Positions 29,958-38,557 of a stretch of 64,000 nucleotides of DNA are shown piece by piece. How positions within the stretch are numbered: the stretch's first letter is position 1; every line of letters starts with the position of its first letter. A program made the position numbers and the translations under genes. The notes beneath the pieces were generated by a model that was not told the origin of the DNA, ran no database searches, and saw nothing but the letters and a program-made list of their open reading frames with translations. Origin of the DNA: an uncultured Halieaceae bacterium (GTDB lineage: Bacteria; Pseudomonadota; Gammaproteobacteria; Pseudomonadales; Halieaceae); contig CALJGI010000004.1 of the NCBI GenBank assembly GCA_938074045.1, positions 248,001-312,000 of the forward strand, in the 5' to 3' direction.

Positions 29958-31049
29958 TCACGCTTCTTTTATTTCACCTTGTTCCACGTGGAACATTTTC
30001 ACTTTCTGCGCCTCCGGCCACATCCCTTCGAGGTCCGCCGCCTCAACAGAGGTTATAAATACCTGTGTTTCCAACTCCGACAAAATCTCACAAAAAGATG
30101 CTCTATGCCTGGCATCCAGCTCTGCAGGTAAATCATCCACCAGATATAAACAAGATCGTTCTGTCATGCCACCGACCAACCTTCCCTGGGCCAGCGTTAG
30201 CGCGCAAACAGCAAGCTTCATCTGCCCACGAGACAGTGAAGCCGCGGCTTCTCCACCACATAATCGAAACTTCAAATCAGCCCTGTGTGGCCCGGTTTGT
30301 GTGTATCCCCGCTCAAAGTCCAGCTCTAACGACCCAGACAGAACATCGCCCAATGGTCGAGATGCATCCCAACCCCGGTTATACCTTATTTCCAACCCCT
30401 TCAGGTCCGCCGAAAGTCGGCCCGCTATATCTTCAAACAAGGGTTTAAGCCCGAGAAAGTGTTTTTCCCGTAACGCATTAAGCAGCTCGCCAGCCTCGGC
30501 TAGCTCTGCGCTCCACACGGCGAGAGACTTGCGATCGAGTTTATCACGTCGGAGTAGAGTATTCCGTTGTTTTATGCACCGTTGATACTTCTTCCAGGCG
30601 GGATAAAACTCCTGTTCCACGTGGAACACACTCCAGTCGAGATACTTACGTCGAACAGCGGGACCCCCGAGAAAAACCGAAAAACTGTCCGCATTCAAAC
30701 ACAAGACTGGCAGGCAGGATGCCAACTCTGCGATAGAAGTTACCGTACGCCCCCCTATTCGAATTTGATAGCCGGCAGCAAGATCGCGGGTAACACCCAG
30801 GCCCAACCGCCCGGAAGCCTTTGACACGCGCTCAGCATAGACCGTACAACCGTTTTGTCCTCGCGTAATCAGTGCTTTTACATGGGGAGTACGAAAGGAG
30901 CGCGCCATTCCCAGCAAGTACAAAGCCTCCAGCACGCTGGTTTTGCCGCTGCCGTTGGCTCCATAGAAAACATTGATCTGTGCAAGGTTTTGCAGCTGTA
31001 CGCTCTGGAGGTTGCGAACTGCGGTGATATTAACCCTTTCCAGCCGCAT
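29958..31049 (-). CDS. recF: DNA replication and repair protein RecF
   Basis: A 363-residue SMC-like ATPase that helps load RecA at gaps. Walker A GANGSGKTSVLEAL (about residue 30), signature LSRGQMKLAVCAL (about 275) and Walker B LYLVDDLPAELD (about 305) are intact. Unusually, the gene contains two perfect parS sequences (29980-29995 and 30613-30628), each read as FHVEQ in the protein. dnaN lies 45 nt upstream. Confidence 0.98.
   Translation of the reverse strand: MRLERVNITAVRNLQSVQLQNLAQINVFYGANGSGKTSVLEALYLLGMARSFRTPHVKALITRGQNGCTVYAERVSKASGRLGLGVTRDLAAGYQIRIGGRTVTSIAELASCLPVLCLNADSFSVFLGGPAVRRKYLDWSVFHVEQEFYPAWKKYQRCIKQRNTLLRRDKLDRKSLAVWSAELAEAGELLNALREKHFLGLKPLFEDIAGRLSADLKGLEIRYNRGWDASRPLGDVLSGSLELDFERGYTQTGPHRADLKFRLCGGEAAASLSRGQMKLAVCALTLAQGRLVGGMTERSCLYLVDDLPAELDARHRASFCEILSELETQVFITSVEAADLEGMWPEAQKVKMFHVEQGEIKEA
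29980..29995. other. parS centromere site 1 (in the recF 3' end)
   Basis: A perfect copy of the universal 16-bp chromosomal parS palindrome TGTTCCACGTGGAACA, a ParB binding site for origin segregation. It lies 22 nt before the end of recF and codes for MFHVEQ. About 4 kb from oriC; parB is encoded at 41924-42796. Confidence 0.95.
30613..30628. other. parS centromere site 2 (inside recF)
   Basis: A second perfect TGTTCCACGTGGAACA palindrome, 633 bp from the first, in the codons for VFHVEQ of RecF. Two sites this close would nucleate one ParB spreading complex. Confidence 0.95.
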
Positions 31050-31094
31050 AGTGCGTCGGGTTGGATCCGTTATACGTCTAGATCGCGACGCAAC

Positions 31095-32198
31095 TTAGAG
31101 TCGCATTGGCATGACAACGTACAGAGAATCACCATCTTCGGCCTCTTCCAACAATGCACTGCTATTAGGGTCAGAGAGAGATAGTTTTACCGTGTCCCCT
31201 GAGATAACAGACAACACATCCAACAAATAGCTCACGTTAAAGCCCACCTCCAGCGAATCCCCCGCGTAGTCTACAGACACCACCTCTTCCGCCTCTTCCT
31301 GTTCCGGGTTGTTGGCCAAAATCTGCAGGGACTCATCGGACAGGACCAAACGAATGCCGCGATACTTCTCGTTCGACAATATGGCCGTTCGTGCAAAGGC
31401 CTGGCGCAGCTCGTCTCGAGAGCCGACAACTATTTTGTCACTTGATTTGGGTAATACACGGCTATACTCCGGAAACTTTCCGTCTACAAGCTTTGAGGTA
31501 AACGTGTAGTCACTCATTGTAGCGCGCAGGTGATTGCTGCCAATCACTACCTTTATCTCTTCATCCTCCGCCTGCAGCAACCTGGCCAACTCGGTCACGC
31601 CCTTGCGCGGCAAAATCACCTGGGTGGGCTCAGAGACGTCAATGTTGGTCTCCAAGGAACACATGGCCAACCTGTGACCATCCGTTGCCACTACCCGAAA
31701 TACATCTTTGCTAAGCTCCCACAGCATACCATTTAAATAATATCTGACGTCTTGTTGGGCCATGGCGAAGGATGTTCTGTCGATGAGGCGCTTCAACTCG
31801 CCCTGTTTTACAACAAACTCGCTGCTGGACTGCGACTCTTCAACACTGGGAAAATCCCTCGCAGGCAGCGTGGACAGAGTAAACCGGCTGCGACCGGACC
31901 GAACCACCGCTTTGCCTTCATCTATTTCCAGCTTGATATCACTGCCCTCGGGTAGCGACTTACAGATATCGAGAAACTTTCTTGCTGGTAACGTGGTTTC
32001 ACCCGGCTCAGCACCTGCCTCAACGATGGTTCTACCCACCAACTCCACCTCTAAATCGGTACCTGTCAGCGACAGGGACTGACCATCGAGGACCACAAGT
32101 ACGTTGGACAAAATGGGGAGGGTTTGACGTCTTTCAACGACGCCACTAACCAGGCTCAGTGGTTTAAGAAGGGCGTCCCGTGAAATAACAAATTTCAT
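31095..32198 (-). CDS. dnaN: DNA polymerase III beta sliding clamp
   Basis: A 367-residue clamp of three similar domains (about 1-120, 125-245, 246-367) that dimerises into a ring around DNA. It begins MKFVISRDALLKPLSLVSGVVE and ends with the conserved YVVMPMRL. Lies 33 nt after dnaA and 45 nt before recF in the same transcription unit. Confidence 0.99.
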   Translation of the reverse strand: MKFVISRDALLKPLSLVSGVVERRQTLPILSNVLVVLDGQSLSLTGTDLEVELVGRTIVEAGAEPGETTLPARKFLDICKSLPEGSDIKLEIDEGKAVVRSGRSRFTLSTLPARDFPSVEESQSSSEFVVKQGELKRLIDRTSFAMAQQDVRYYLNGMLWELSKDVFRVVATDGHRLAMCSLETNIDVSEPTQVILPRKGVTELARLLQAEDEEIKVVIGSNHLRATMSDYTFTSKLVDGKFPEYSRVLPKSSDKIVVGSRDELRQAFARTAILSNEKYRGIRLVLSDESLQILANNPEQEEAEEVVSVDYAGDSLEVGFNVSYLLDVLSVISGDTVKLSLSDPNSSALLEEAEDGDSLYVVMPMRL

Positions 32199-32231
32199 AT
32201 TTTTTTCTCTTCTACCGCAATAAACTGACTA

Positions 32232-33749
32232 TCACGTAGTCAATAATCTAAACAGATTTTTATAGTCCTCACTCACATCAGAATCACTGGCGCGCAGCTC
32301 CTTGATCTTCTTGTGTGCGTGTAGAACCGTAGTGTGATCCCTACCGCCGAAACTGTCACCTATTTCCGGCAAACTGTGGTTAGTCAGTTCCCGTGACAGC
32401 GACATTGCCACTTGCCTGGGTCTGGCGACCGATCGGCTGCGCCGCTTGGACATCAAGTCAGCAATCTTGATTTTGTAATACTCTGCGACTGTGCGCTGAA
32501 TATTCTCAAGACTCACCAGCCTGTCCTGTAGAGCCAGCAGGTCCTTCAATGAATCCTTGATCAGGTCAATGTCGATAGATTTCTGTGTGAAGTGAGCACT
32601 AGCTATCACCCTTTTTAGCGCCCCCTCTAGCTCTCTAACATTAGAGCGTATTCGCTGTGCGATAAAAAAAGCCGCCTCGTGTGGCAGATTAATGTTCGCT
32701 TGTTCGGCTTTTTTCATCAAAATTGCAACGCGAGTTTCCAGCTCTGGTGGCTCTACAGCCACGGTGAGACCCCATCCAAAGCGGGATTTGAGCCGCTCCT
32801 CCAATCCGGATATTTCCTTTGGATAGCGATCACAGGTCAAAATCATTTGCTGGCCACCCTCCAGCAGCGCATTAAAGGTGTGAAAAAACTCCTCCTGGGA
32901 ACGCTCCTTTCTCGCAAAAAACTGAATATCATCTATCAGCAGCGCATCCACAGATCGATAAAAGCGCTTGAACTCGCTGATTGCATTGAGCTGGAGCGCT
33001 TTAACCATATCAGCCACAAACCGCTCAGAGTGCAGATAGACAACCTTTGCCTCGGGGTTTTGCTGTAGCAGCGCATTCCCTACCGCGTGCATCAGGTGAG
33101 TCTTACCAAGACCAACACCACCGTACAAAAACAAAGGGTTGTATGAGCCACCGGGGTTTTCTGAAACCTGGCGTGCCGCCGCCAACGCTAGCTGGTTTGA
33201 TTTTCCTTCTACAAAATTGCCAAAAGTATAGTGACTAACGAGGTGACTCTGGTGCTTCAGCCCGCCTTCCACCTGAACTGTTCTGCGCGGCTTCTCAATA
33301 TTAGTGCCGGAGGCCACAGATATTGTGCTCTCGTGTCCTGTGGTGACAGGTGGTTGTGGTTGTCCCGAAAAACCATCATGGAAGGTATTAATCGCCTGTT
33401 GGTTAGCTGACCCATCATTCACAGGTTTCGCTATGGGCAGTAATTGCATTTGCTGGTCGCCACTAGCGCTCCGCGCTGCCAAACTCGAAGCTCCGGTACT
33501 ACCACCCGGCTCCCCGATCCCCAGCACCACACCCAGAGTACAGCTGGGGCTCATCTCATGAACAAGTTCTCTAATGCGTTCCAGAAACTTGTCATTTACC
33601 CAATCCTTCACAAAACGATTGGGTGCCAATATCCGTAGATTGCCATCGTCTTGCTCGGCCTGTAATGGTCTGATCCACGTATTAAATTGCTGCGAAGGCA
33701 ATTCGTGCCGCAGATAATCGACGCATTTTTGCCATGTTACTTCTGGCAA
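32232..33749 (-). CDS. dnaA: Chromosomal replication initiator DnaA
   Basis: A 505-residue AAA+ initiator. Domain I is at about residues 1-85, a glutamine/serine-rich linker at about 86-165, then Walker [17 protein letters not shown] (about 209), Walker [11 protein letters not shown] (about 268) and the DNA-binding domain IV signature [15 protein letters not shown] (about 468). It starts with TTG at 33749, preceded by a strong GGGGGAA ribosome site; no ATG fits the domain I start. It is divergent from rpmH across the putative oriC. Confidence 0.98.
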   Translation of the reverse strand: MPEVTWQKCVDYLRHELPSQQFNTWIRPLQAEQDDGNLRILAPNRFVKDWVNDKFLERIRELVHEMSPSCTLGVVLGIGEPGGSTGASSLAARSASGDQQMQLLPIAKPVNDGSANQQAINTFHDGFSGQPQPPVTTGHESTISVASGTNIEKPRRTVQVEGGLKHQSHLVSHYTFGNFVEGKSNQLALAAARQVSENPGGSYNPLFLYGGVGLGKTHLMHAVGNALLQQNPEAKVVYLHSERFVADMVKALQLNAISEFKRFYRSVDALLIDDIQFFARKERSQEEFFHTFNALLEGGQQMILTCDRYPKEISGLEERLKSRFGWGLTVAVEPPELETRVAILMKKAEQANINLPHEAAFFIAQRIRSNVRELEGALKRVIASAHFTQKSIDIDLIKDSLKDLLALQDRLVSLENIQRTVAEYYKIKIADLMSKRRSRSVARPRQVAMSLSRELTNHSLPEIGDSFGGRDHTTVLHAHKKIKELRASDSDVSEDYKNLFRLLTT

Positions 33750-33902
33750 AGCGGTTCCCCCTGAATATAGGACATAGCTCTTTGGCTATACATTGGCATG
33801 ACTATAGGTAGTTCACTTTGTTTTTATTTGTGCTTTACTGCGATGGGTCCCGTTGGGGATATCACCGCTATCGAAGAGTGATTCTAAAGCCCCTTAATCA
33901 AG

Positions 33903-33911
33903 TTATCCACA
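33903..33911 (+). promoter_or_regulatory. DnaA box
   Basis: Perfect consensus TTATCCACA, left edge of the AT-rich segment. Confidence 0.85.
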
Positions 33912-34022
33912 GTTAGTTTTAATTTTTAAGGAGTTACAATTATTTATATATATCAATGGTTTATTAATTTTACTCCCAAGAATAAAGCATCTAAAATTTG
34001 CTCATTTTTTTTCACTAAATTC

Positions 34023-34031
34023 TGTGGATAA
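34023..34031 (-). promoter_or_regulatory. DnaA box (inverted)
   Basis: Perfect consensus on the minus strand (TGTGGATAA on the plus strand), right edge of the AT-rich segment. Confidence 0.85.
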
Positions 34032-34183
34032 CTTGTTCATAAACCGGGGATCATATGTGTGTACATTGCGCTGACCCGGTGGTGACAAGGGCTGGGGGCG
34101 CATTCTGGGTAACAACCATGATGAGGACCACGAATGTCCTGCGAGAGCGAAATAATTACGATAGAATCAATGCACGAGGCGAA

Positions 34184-34212
34184 TTGTAATCAGTAGCAAA
34201 ATTCTCTAGACT
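34184..34212 (+). promoter_or_regulatory. Probable rpmH promoter
   Basis: TTGTAA (34184-34189) and TAGACT (34207-34212) with an exact 17-nt spacer, followed by a G+C-rich stretch as is usual for ribosomal protein promoters. About 50 nt upstream of the rpmH start. Confidence 0.5.
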
Positions 34213-34220
34213 ACTGCGCC

Positions 34221-34250
34221 TTTTTCCAGACTGACCACAGTCTAAAAAAA
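34221..34250 (+). other. Leader hairpin of rpmH mRNA
   Basis: AGACTG-ACCA-CAGTCT is a perfect 6-bp stem with a 4-nt loop; TTTTT before and AAAAA after can extend it past a CC bulge. It ends 14 nt upstream of the rpmH start codon and so could limit access to the ribosome site. Confidence 0.45.
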
Positions 34251-34264
34251 TTAATGGAATCAAG

Positions 34265-34399
34265 ATGAAAAGAACATTTCAGCCCAGCGTACTAAAACGC
34301 AAGCGCACCCATGGTTTTCGCTCTCGTATGGCCACCAAGAGTGGTCGTCAACTGATAAACCGCCGTCGAGCTAAGGGGCGTAAGCGCCTGGCAGCCTGA
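34265..34399 (+). CDS. rpmH: 50S ribosomal protein L34
   Basis: A 44-residue, strongly basic protein starting [20 protein letters not shown] and ending GRKRLAA, the invariant L34 sequence pattern. ATG at 34265 after GGAATCAAG; TGA at 34397-34399. First gene of the rightward rpmH-rnpA-yidD-yidC-mnmE group; rnpA starts 25 nt later. Confidence 0.98.
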   Translation: MKRTFQPSVLKRKRTHGFRSRMATKSGRQLINRRRAKGRKRLAA

Positions 34400-34424
34400 T
34401 ATCTGGCCGGGTGTATGCCGGCAA

Positions 34425-34817
34425 ATGGCTGACTACGCCCTTACAAAAAGTCGGCGTCTTCTAACGCCTTTGGACTACAGTGCCGTGTTTGACGGCGCTG
34501 ATTATAAAGTCTCAGACCGGTCTGTACTTGTTCTCGCCATCAATAATGAGCTGGGATACTCCAGATTGGGTCTTGTGATGGCAAAAAAAAATATCCGCCT
34601 CGCCGTGCAGCGCAATCGGATCAAGCGTCAGATCAGAGAGAGTTTTCGAACGAACGATATAGGCCGGGGCAGCCTGGATATCGTTGTGCTTGCCAGACGA
34701 GGACTGGATCAGATGGAAAATGAGGCTGTTCGGTCGTTATTAACCACCTGCTGGGACAAACTATTGGCGAAAGCGTCTCACGCTGCTCATTCCCAACTTA
34801 ATGCTGAAAAGGTCTGA
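34425..34817 (+). CDS. rnpA: Ribonuclease P protein component
   Basis: A 130-residue basic protein that binds the catalytic RNase P RNA and helps mature tRNA 5' ends. The RNR signature is seen as [15 protein letters not shown] (about residue 60), with [14 protein letters not shown] near the start. The RNA partner (rnpB) is not in this window. The C-terminal tail is alanine/histidine rich and variable as expected. Confidence 0.96.
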   Translation: MADYALTKSRRLLTPLDYSAVFDGADYKVSDRSVLVLAINNELGYSRLGLVMAKKNIRLAVQRNRIKRQIRESFRTNDIGRGSLDIVVLARRGLDQMENEAVRSLLTTCWDKLLAKASHAAHSQLNAEKV

Positions 34818-34821
34818 CCCT

Positions 34822-35064
34822 ATGAATCGACTGATGATAGCGCTTGTCCGTTGCTACCGAATAGCAATTAGTCCATTTCTTGGTAATCACTGCCGGTTTT
34901 ACCCCTCTTGCTCAGCCTACGCGGAGGAGGCGATTCATGTGCATGGCGCATGGACCGGCTGTCGTTTGGCTCTGAAGAGGCTATCAAGATGTCACCCTTT
35001 CCACGCAGGTGGATGTGACCCGGTACCACCATCCGACAACAAACACCAACACTCCTCATCCTGA
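34822..35064 (+). CDS. yidD: Membrane protein insertion efficiency factor YidD
   Basis: An 80-residue protein with an amphipathic N-terminal helix ([18 protein letters not shown]) and the cysteine-containing [15 protein letters not shown] block that defines the family. It assists YidC-mediated insertion. The ATG at 34822 is preferred; an in-frame ATG at 34801 would overlap rnpA by 17 nt. yidC follows after 14 nt. Confidence 0.94.
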   Translation: MNRLMIALVRCYRIAISPFLGNHCRFYPSCSAYAEEAIHVHGAWTGCRLALKRLSRCHPFHAGGCDPVPPSDNKHQHSSS

Positions 35065-35078
35065 AAAGACGACCTATT

Positions 35079-36803
35079 ATGGAACTTCAAAGACCTTTGC
35101 TGTTGGGCGCAATCGCCGTACTGGCTTTTATGCTGTTGACGGAGTGGGTCGCCTTTCGTGAGGAATACGCACAGAACAACCGTCCCGCAACCGCGATTAC
35201 TTCCAGTGGGTCAATGGCGGGTTCAGCTCCTGACTTCGTCAATGATAACCCCATGGATTCCTCTTCCAGTGATACCGCGCCCGCAGAACCCTCTGCCAGC
35301 GATGATATTCCCACGCTGGTAAGCCCGCAACTTGCACCCGCCGACACAGATGGTTACACCGACTCCCGATCGACTGTTACCGTCGTATCCGATGTTCTCA
35401 AAGTAAAAATTGATCTGGTAGGGGGCGATATTGTGGATGTGGCTCTGCCCACCTATCGCGCTCGCCTGGACACGCCCGAAGTGCCTTTCCAACTGCTGCA
35501 GCGCACCCCGCAACTTCAATACTATGCGCAGAGCGGCCTGATCGGAAAAAACGGCACTGACAGTCGCAATGGTCGACCAACATTCCGCGCCGACGCAGAT
35601 TCTTATGCTCTGGGTGACAAAGAGCAACTCGTTGTAGACCTGTTGTTAACCCAGGACAGCGGTGTTGAAATCACCAAACGATTTACCTTTAAGCGTGGAG
35701 ATTTTCTGGTCGATGTTGAGTATCTCATCGACAATAGCGCCGCCACAGCATGGAGGGCCAACCTTTTCACTCAAATAAAGCGTGATGGAAGCCCTGACCC
35801 CGCGGCGGCCAGCAATGGTGGCATGGGACTAGCGCCTTTCCTCGGTGCTGCATTGACTGAACCGGACAAACGGTTTCGCAAGATAAGTTTTGACGATATG
35901 GAGGACGAGGCTTACCGCGCCACTTTACCCGGGGGGTGGATCGCTATGGTACAACACTATTTTGTGAGTGCCTGGGTCGCAAATCCGGAGCAAAACCACG
36001 ATTTCAGTACAGCTGTCACCAGAAACGGCGATTACATTATTCGTTTTACCAGTCCAGAGACAGTGGTGAACGCGGGTTCCCAGGGATCAATAGCCACAGC
36101 ATTCTATGCCGGGCCAAAGGATCAGTATCGGCTAGAAGAAATATCTCCCGGATTGGATCTTAGTGTTGACTATGGCTGGCTCTGGTGGATCGCTAAGCCT
36201 CTATTCTGGCTGCTTACCAACATCCACGATTTGGTCGGTAATTGGGGGGTAGCCATCATTCTGCTAACAGTTCTGGTGAAGGCGCTGTTTTTCCAGTTAT
36301 CCGCCAAGAGTTTTCGCTCTATGGCCAATATGCGCCGGGTCCAACCCAAAATAGTTGATTTGAAAGAACGCTACGCCGATGACAAGCAAAAACAGTCCCA
36401 GGCGATGATGGAGTTGTACAAGAAAGAAAAGATTAATCCTCTGGGCGGCTGCCTGCCCATCTTGATCCAGATGCCCGTGTTTATATCCTTGTACTGGGTA
36501 CTCATGGAAAGTGTGGAGCTGAGACATGCCCCATTCGCTCTGTGGATTCATGACCTCTCCGTGATGGATCCCTACTTTGTACTCCCATTAATCATGGGGG
36601 CCAGCATGTGGTTCCAGCAACGGCTGAACCCACCACCACCAGATCCCATGCAAGCCAAGATAATGCAGTGGATGCCGATTGTTTTTACCTTCTTCTTCCT
36701 GTTCTTCCCCGCCGGTCTTGTTCTTTATTGGGTGGTCAACAACTTGCTTTCAATAACCCAGCAATGGGTCATAACCCGAGCCATTGAAAAGGGTGCTGGA
36801 TGA
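35079..36803 (+). CDS. yidC: Membrane protein insertase YidC
   Basis: A 574-residue insertase of the gram-negative type. One N-terminal helix (about 5-22) is followed by a serine/aspartate-rich linker and a large periplasmic beta domain (about 60-340). The conserved five-helix core at about 355-565 includes WGVAIILLTVLVKALFF, NPLGGCLPILIQMPVFISLY and the PAGLVLYWVVNNLLSI helix. It inserts Sec-dependent and independent inner membrane proteins, including subunit c of the ATP synthase encoded downstream. Confidence 0.98.
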   Translation: MELQRPLLLGAIAVLAFMLLTEWVAFREEYAQNNRPATAITSSGSMAGSAPDFVNDNPMDSSSSDTAPAEPSASDDIPTLVSPQLAPADTDGYTDSRSTVTVVSDVLKVKIDLVGGDIVDVALPTYRARLDTPEVPFQLLQRTPQLQYYAQSGLIGKNGTDSRNGRPTFRADADSYALGDKEQLVVDLLLTQDSGVEITKRFTFKRGDFLVDVEYLIDNSAATAWRANLFTQIKRDGSPDPAAASNGGMGLAPFLGAALTEPDKRFRKISFDDMEDEAYRATLPGGWIAMVQHYFVSAWVANPEQNHDFSTAVTRNGDYIIRFTSPETVVNAGSQGSIATAFYAGPKDQYRLEEISPGLDLSVDYGWLWWIAKPLFWLLTNIHDLVGNWGVAIILLTVLVKALFFQLSAKSFRSMANMRRVQPKIVDLKERYADDKQKQSQAMMELYKKEKINPLGGCLPILIQMPVFISLYWVLMESVELRHAPFALWIHDLSVMDPYFVLPLIMGASMWFQQRLNPPPPDPMQAKIMQWMPIVFTFFFLFFPAGLVLYWVVNNLLSITQQWVITRAIEKGAG

Positions 36804-36842
36804 TATTTCCCGCAACACTTTCGGTTTCCCGGGACCATCTCC

Positions 36843-38219
36843 ATGAGCAATGCGGCCCTTTCTGATAACGACACTATCGTCGCTGTGGCCACACCACCCG
36901 GTCGCGGTGGAATTGGCGTAGTAAGGCTATCAGGGCGTCTGGCGCAAGAAATTGGTGAGGCGATCTGCGGTCGCTCTCTGGTCCCGCGGCAGGCGGTATT
37001 TTGCCGGTTTCGTGCAGGACCTGATCAAGGGGAAGCAGAAATTGATTCCGGCCTGGCCTTGCTTTTCCCTAATCCCAACAGCTTTACAGGCGAAACCGTC
37101 GTTGAACTCCAAGGCCACGGTGGCCCAGTTACTCTCGATCTGTTAGTAAGTGCTTGCTGTCATTACGGAGCAAGAACAGCAAGGGCTGGTGAGTTCACAG
37201 AGCGAGCTTTTTTAAATGGGAAGATGGATCTTACCCAGGCAGAGGCAGTAGCAGACCTGATTAACAGCGCGTCCTCCGCGGCAGCACGCAGTGCATTGCG
37301 ATCACTGGATGGCCGCTTCTCAGACGCAATTCACCAATTAGTCGAGGAACTGATCAAGCTGCGAGTGTTCGTGGAGGCGGCCATTGATTTTCCCGAAGAG
37401 GAGGTTGATTTTCTCGCTGACGAGAGCATTGTAAATTCGGTTGATGAACTACTGGAAAAACTCGGGGATGTTGAAGATAGAGCCAGACAAGGATCTCTGC
37501 TGCGAGACGGCATGCATATCGTGATAGCCGGTAAACCAAATGCCGGTAAATCCAGTTTGTTAAACGCACTTGCGGGTGAAGACATGGCTATCGTCACTCA
37601 CCAGGCGGGTACCACCCGGGATGTTCTGCGCCAGAGAATACAAGTTGCCGGAGTCCCTATCCACGTCAGCGACACAGCCGGTCTAAGGCAGAGCAGCGAC
37701 ATCGTGGAGCAGGAAGGCATCAGACGTGCCACGGAGGAAATCGAACGCGCTGATCGAATCTTGCTGGTGGTGGACTCAAACGCGGAAGAGTCACTTACCA
37801 GCTCTTTGGAACTGATACCGCGCGGCATACATAACAGTAAAATTACCGTGGTTTACAACAAAGCTGATGTATCTGGTCTTGCCCCTGAGTGCGCCAAGCA
37901 GGGCGATATATGGACAGTCACGTTAAGTGCCAAGCAGGGAGATGGACTGAATTTGTTGCAAGATCATCTGGTGTCGCAAGCAGGTTTCGATGCATCCAGA
38001 GAGGATAATTTCAGCGCCCGCCGGCGCCACCTGGACGCACTGCGACGCGCAGCCGGTCATTTAACTAATGGCAAGGTACAATTGACCAATGGTGGCGCTG
38101 GTGAGTTGTTGGCAGAGGACTTGCGCGCAGCACAAATGGAATTAGATCAAATAACAGGGCGTGTTACACCAGATGACCTACTCGGAGAAATATTCTCTTC
38201 GTTCTGCATAGGAAAGTAG
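36843..38219 (+). CDS. mnmE: tRNA uridine-5-carboxymethylaminomethyl(34) synthesis GTPase MnmE
   Basis: A 458-residue protein with an N-terminal folate-binding domain (DTIVAVATPPGRGGIGVVRLSG), a helical domain and an inserted G domain: GKPNAGKSSLLNAL (G1, about residue 224), DTAG (G3, about 277) and NKAD (G4, about 339). It ends FCIGK with the catalytic cysteine. Works with MnmG to modify U34 of tRNAs. In this genome mnmG is separated by a 338-bp gene-free region. Confidence 0.98.
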   Translation: MSNAALSDNDTIVAVATPPGRGGIGVVRLSGRLAQEIGEAICGRSLVPRQAVFCRFRAGPDQGEAEIDSGLALLFPNPNSFTGETVVELQGHGGPVTLDLLVSACCHYGARTARAGEFTERAFLNGKMDLTQAEAVADLINSASSAAARSALRSLDGRFSDAIHQLVEELIKLRVFVEAAIDFPEEEVDFLADESIVNSVDELLEKLGDVEDRARQGSLLRDGMHIVIAGKPNAGKSSLLNALAGEDMAIVTHQAGTTRDVLRQRIQVAGVPIHVSDTAGLRQSSDIVEQEGIRRATEEIERADRILLVVDSNAEESLTSSLELIPRGIHNSKITVVYNKADVSGLAPECAKQGDIWTVTLSAKQGDGLNLLQDHLVSQAGFDASREDNFSARRRHLDALRRAAGHLTNGKVQLTNGGAGELLAEDLRAAQMELDQITGRVTPDDLLGEIFSSFCIGK

Positions 38220-38557
38220 CAATTCTGCCCTTAGTAAGTATCAATAAAGCTGTGTACAAAACAGGTGAGTAACAGAGGTTGGAAATGTATCCACAATCGA
38301 GGGTTATTTGTACACAGGAAAAACAGCCCTTACCAGCAGGTAACTCAATGCCGGATACCGGGGTTATACTTCTCTCAAAGTACTGATTTAAAAGAATATA
38401 ATTGACTTACTAAGGATTTTTCTTTCCCTAGTAGTTACAGTAACTATAATCCTTAATACCTATATATAAGAAAGAATACTTATAAACATAAAGACTGTTT
38501 TGCCCGTTAAGACATGAATCCGTATAATTCAGCCCCTTTTGTTAACAGGACGGTAAC
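38220..38557. other. AT-rich intergenic region between mnmE and mnmG
   Basis: No gene is seen in these 338 bp. They hold an 11-bp perfect inverted repeat (CTGTGTACAAA at 38250-38260, TTTGTACACAG at 38307-38317), a one-mismatch DnaA-box-like GTATCCACA at 38287-38295 between its arms, an 8-bp inverted repeat TAAGGATT/AATCCTTA around 38411-38456 enclosing AGTTACAGTAACT, and a very AT-rich stretch at about 38385-38500. E. coli has its oriC next to mnmG, so a relic or auxiliary DnaA site is possible. Confidence 0.6.
38500..38528 (+). promoter_or_regulatory. Probable mnmG promoter
   Basis: TTGCCC (38500-38505) and a perfect TATAAT (38523-38528) with a 17-nt spacer, 30 nt upstream of the GTG start. 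AGGA at 38547-38550 is a well-spaced ribosome site. Confidence 0.6.

Larger units (their letters stand above)
33895..34040. other. Putative oriC core
   Basis: Two perfect DnaA boxes in opposite orientation (33903-33911 and 34023-34031) flank about 111 bp of roughly one-fifth G+C, a good candidate unwinding element. The whole 515-bp gap 33750-34264 between divergent dnaA and rpmH holds no gene. Only one GATC (34049-34052) is near the core, so an E. coli-like SeqA cluster is absent. The position is that of the Pseudomonas-type origin, and transcription diverges from it on both sides. Confidence 0.75.
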
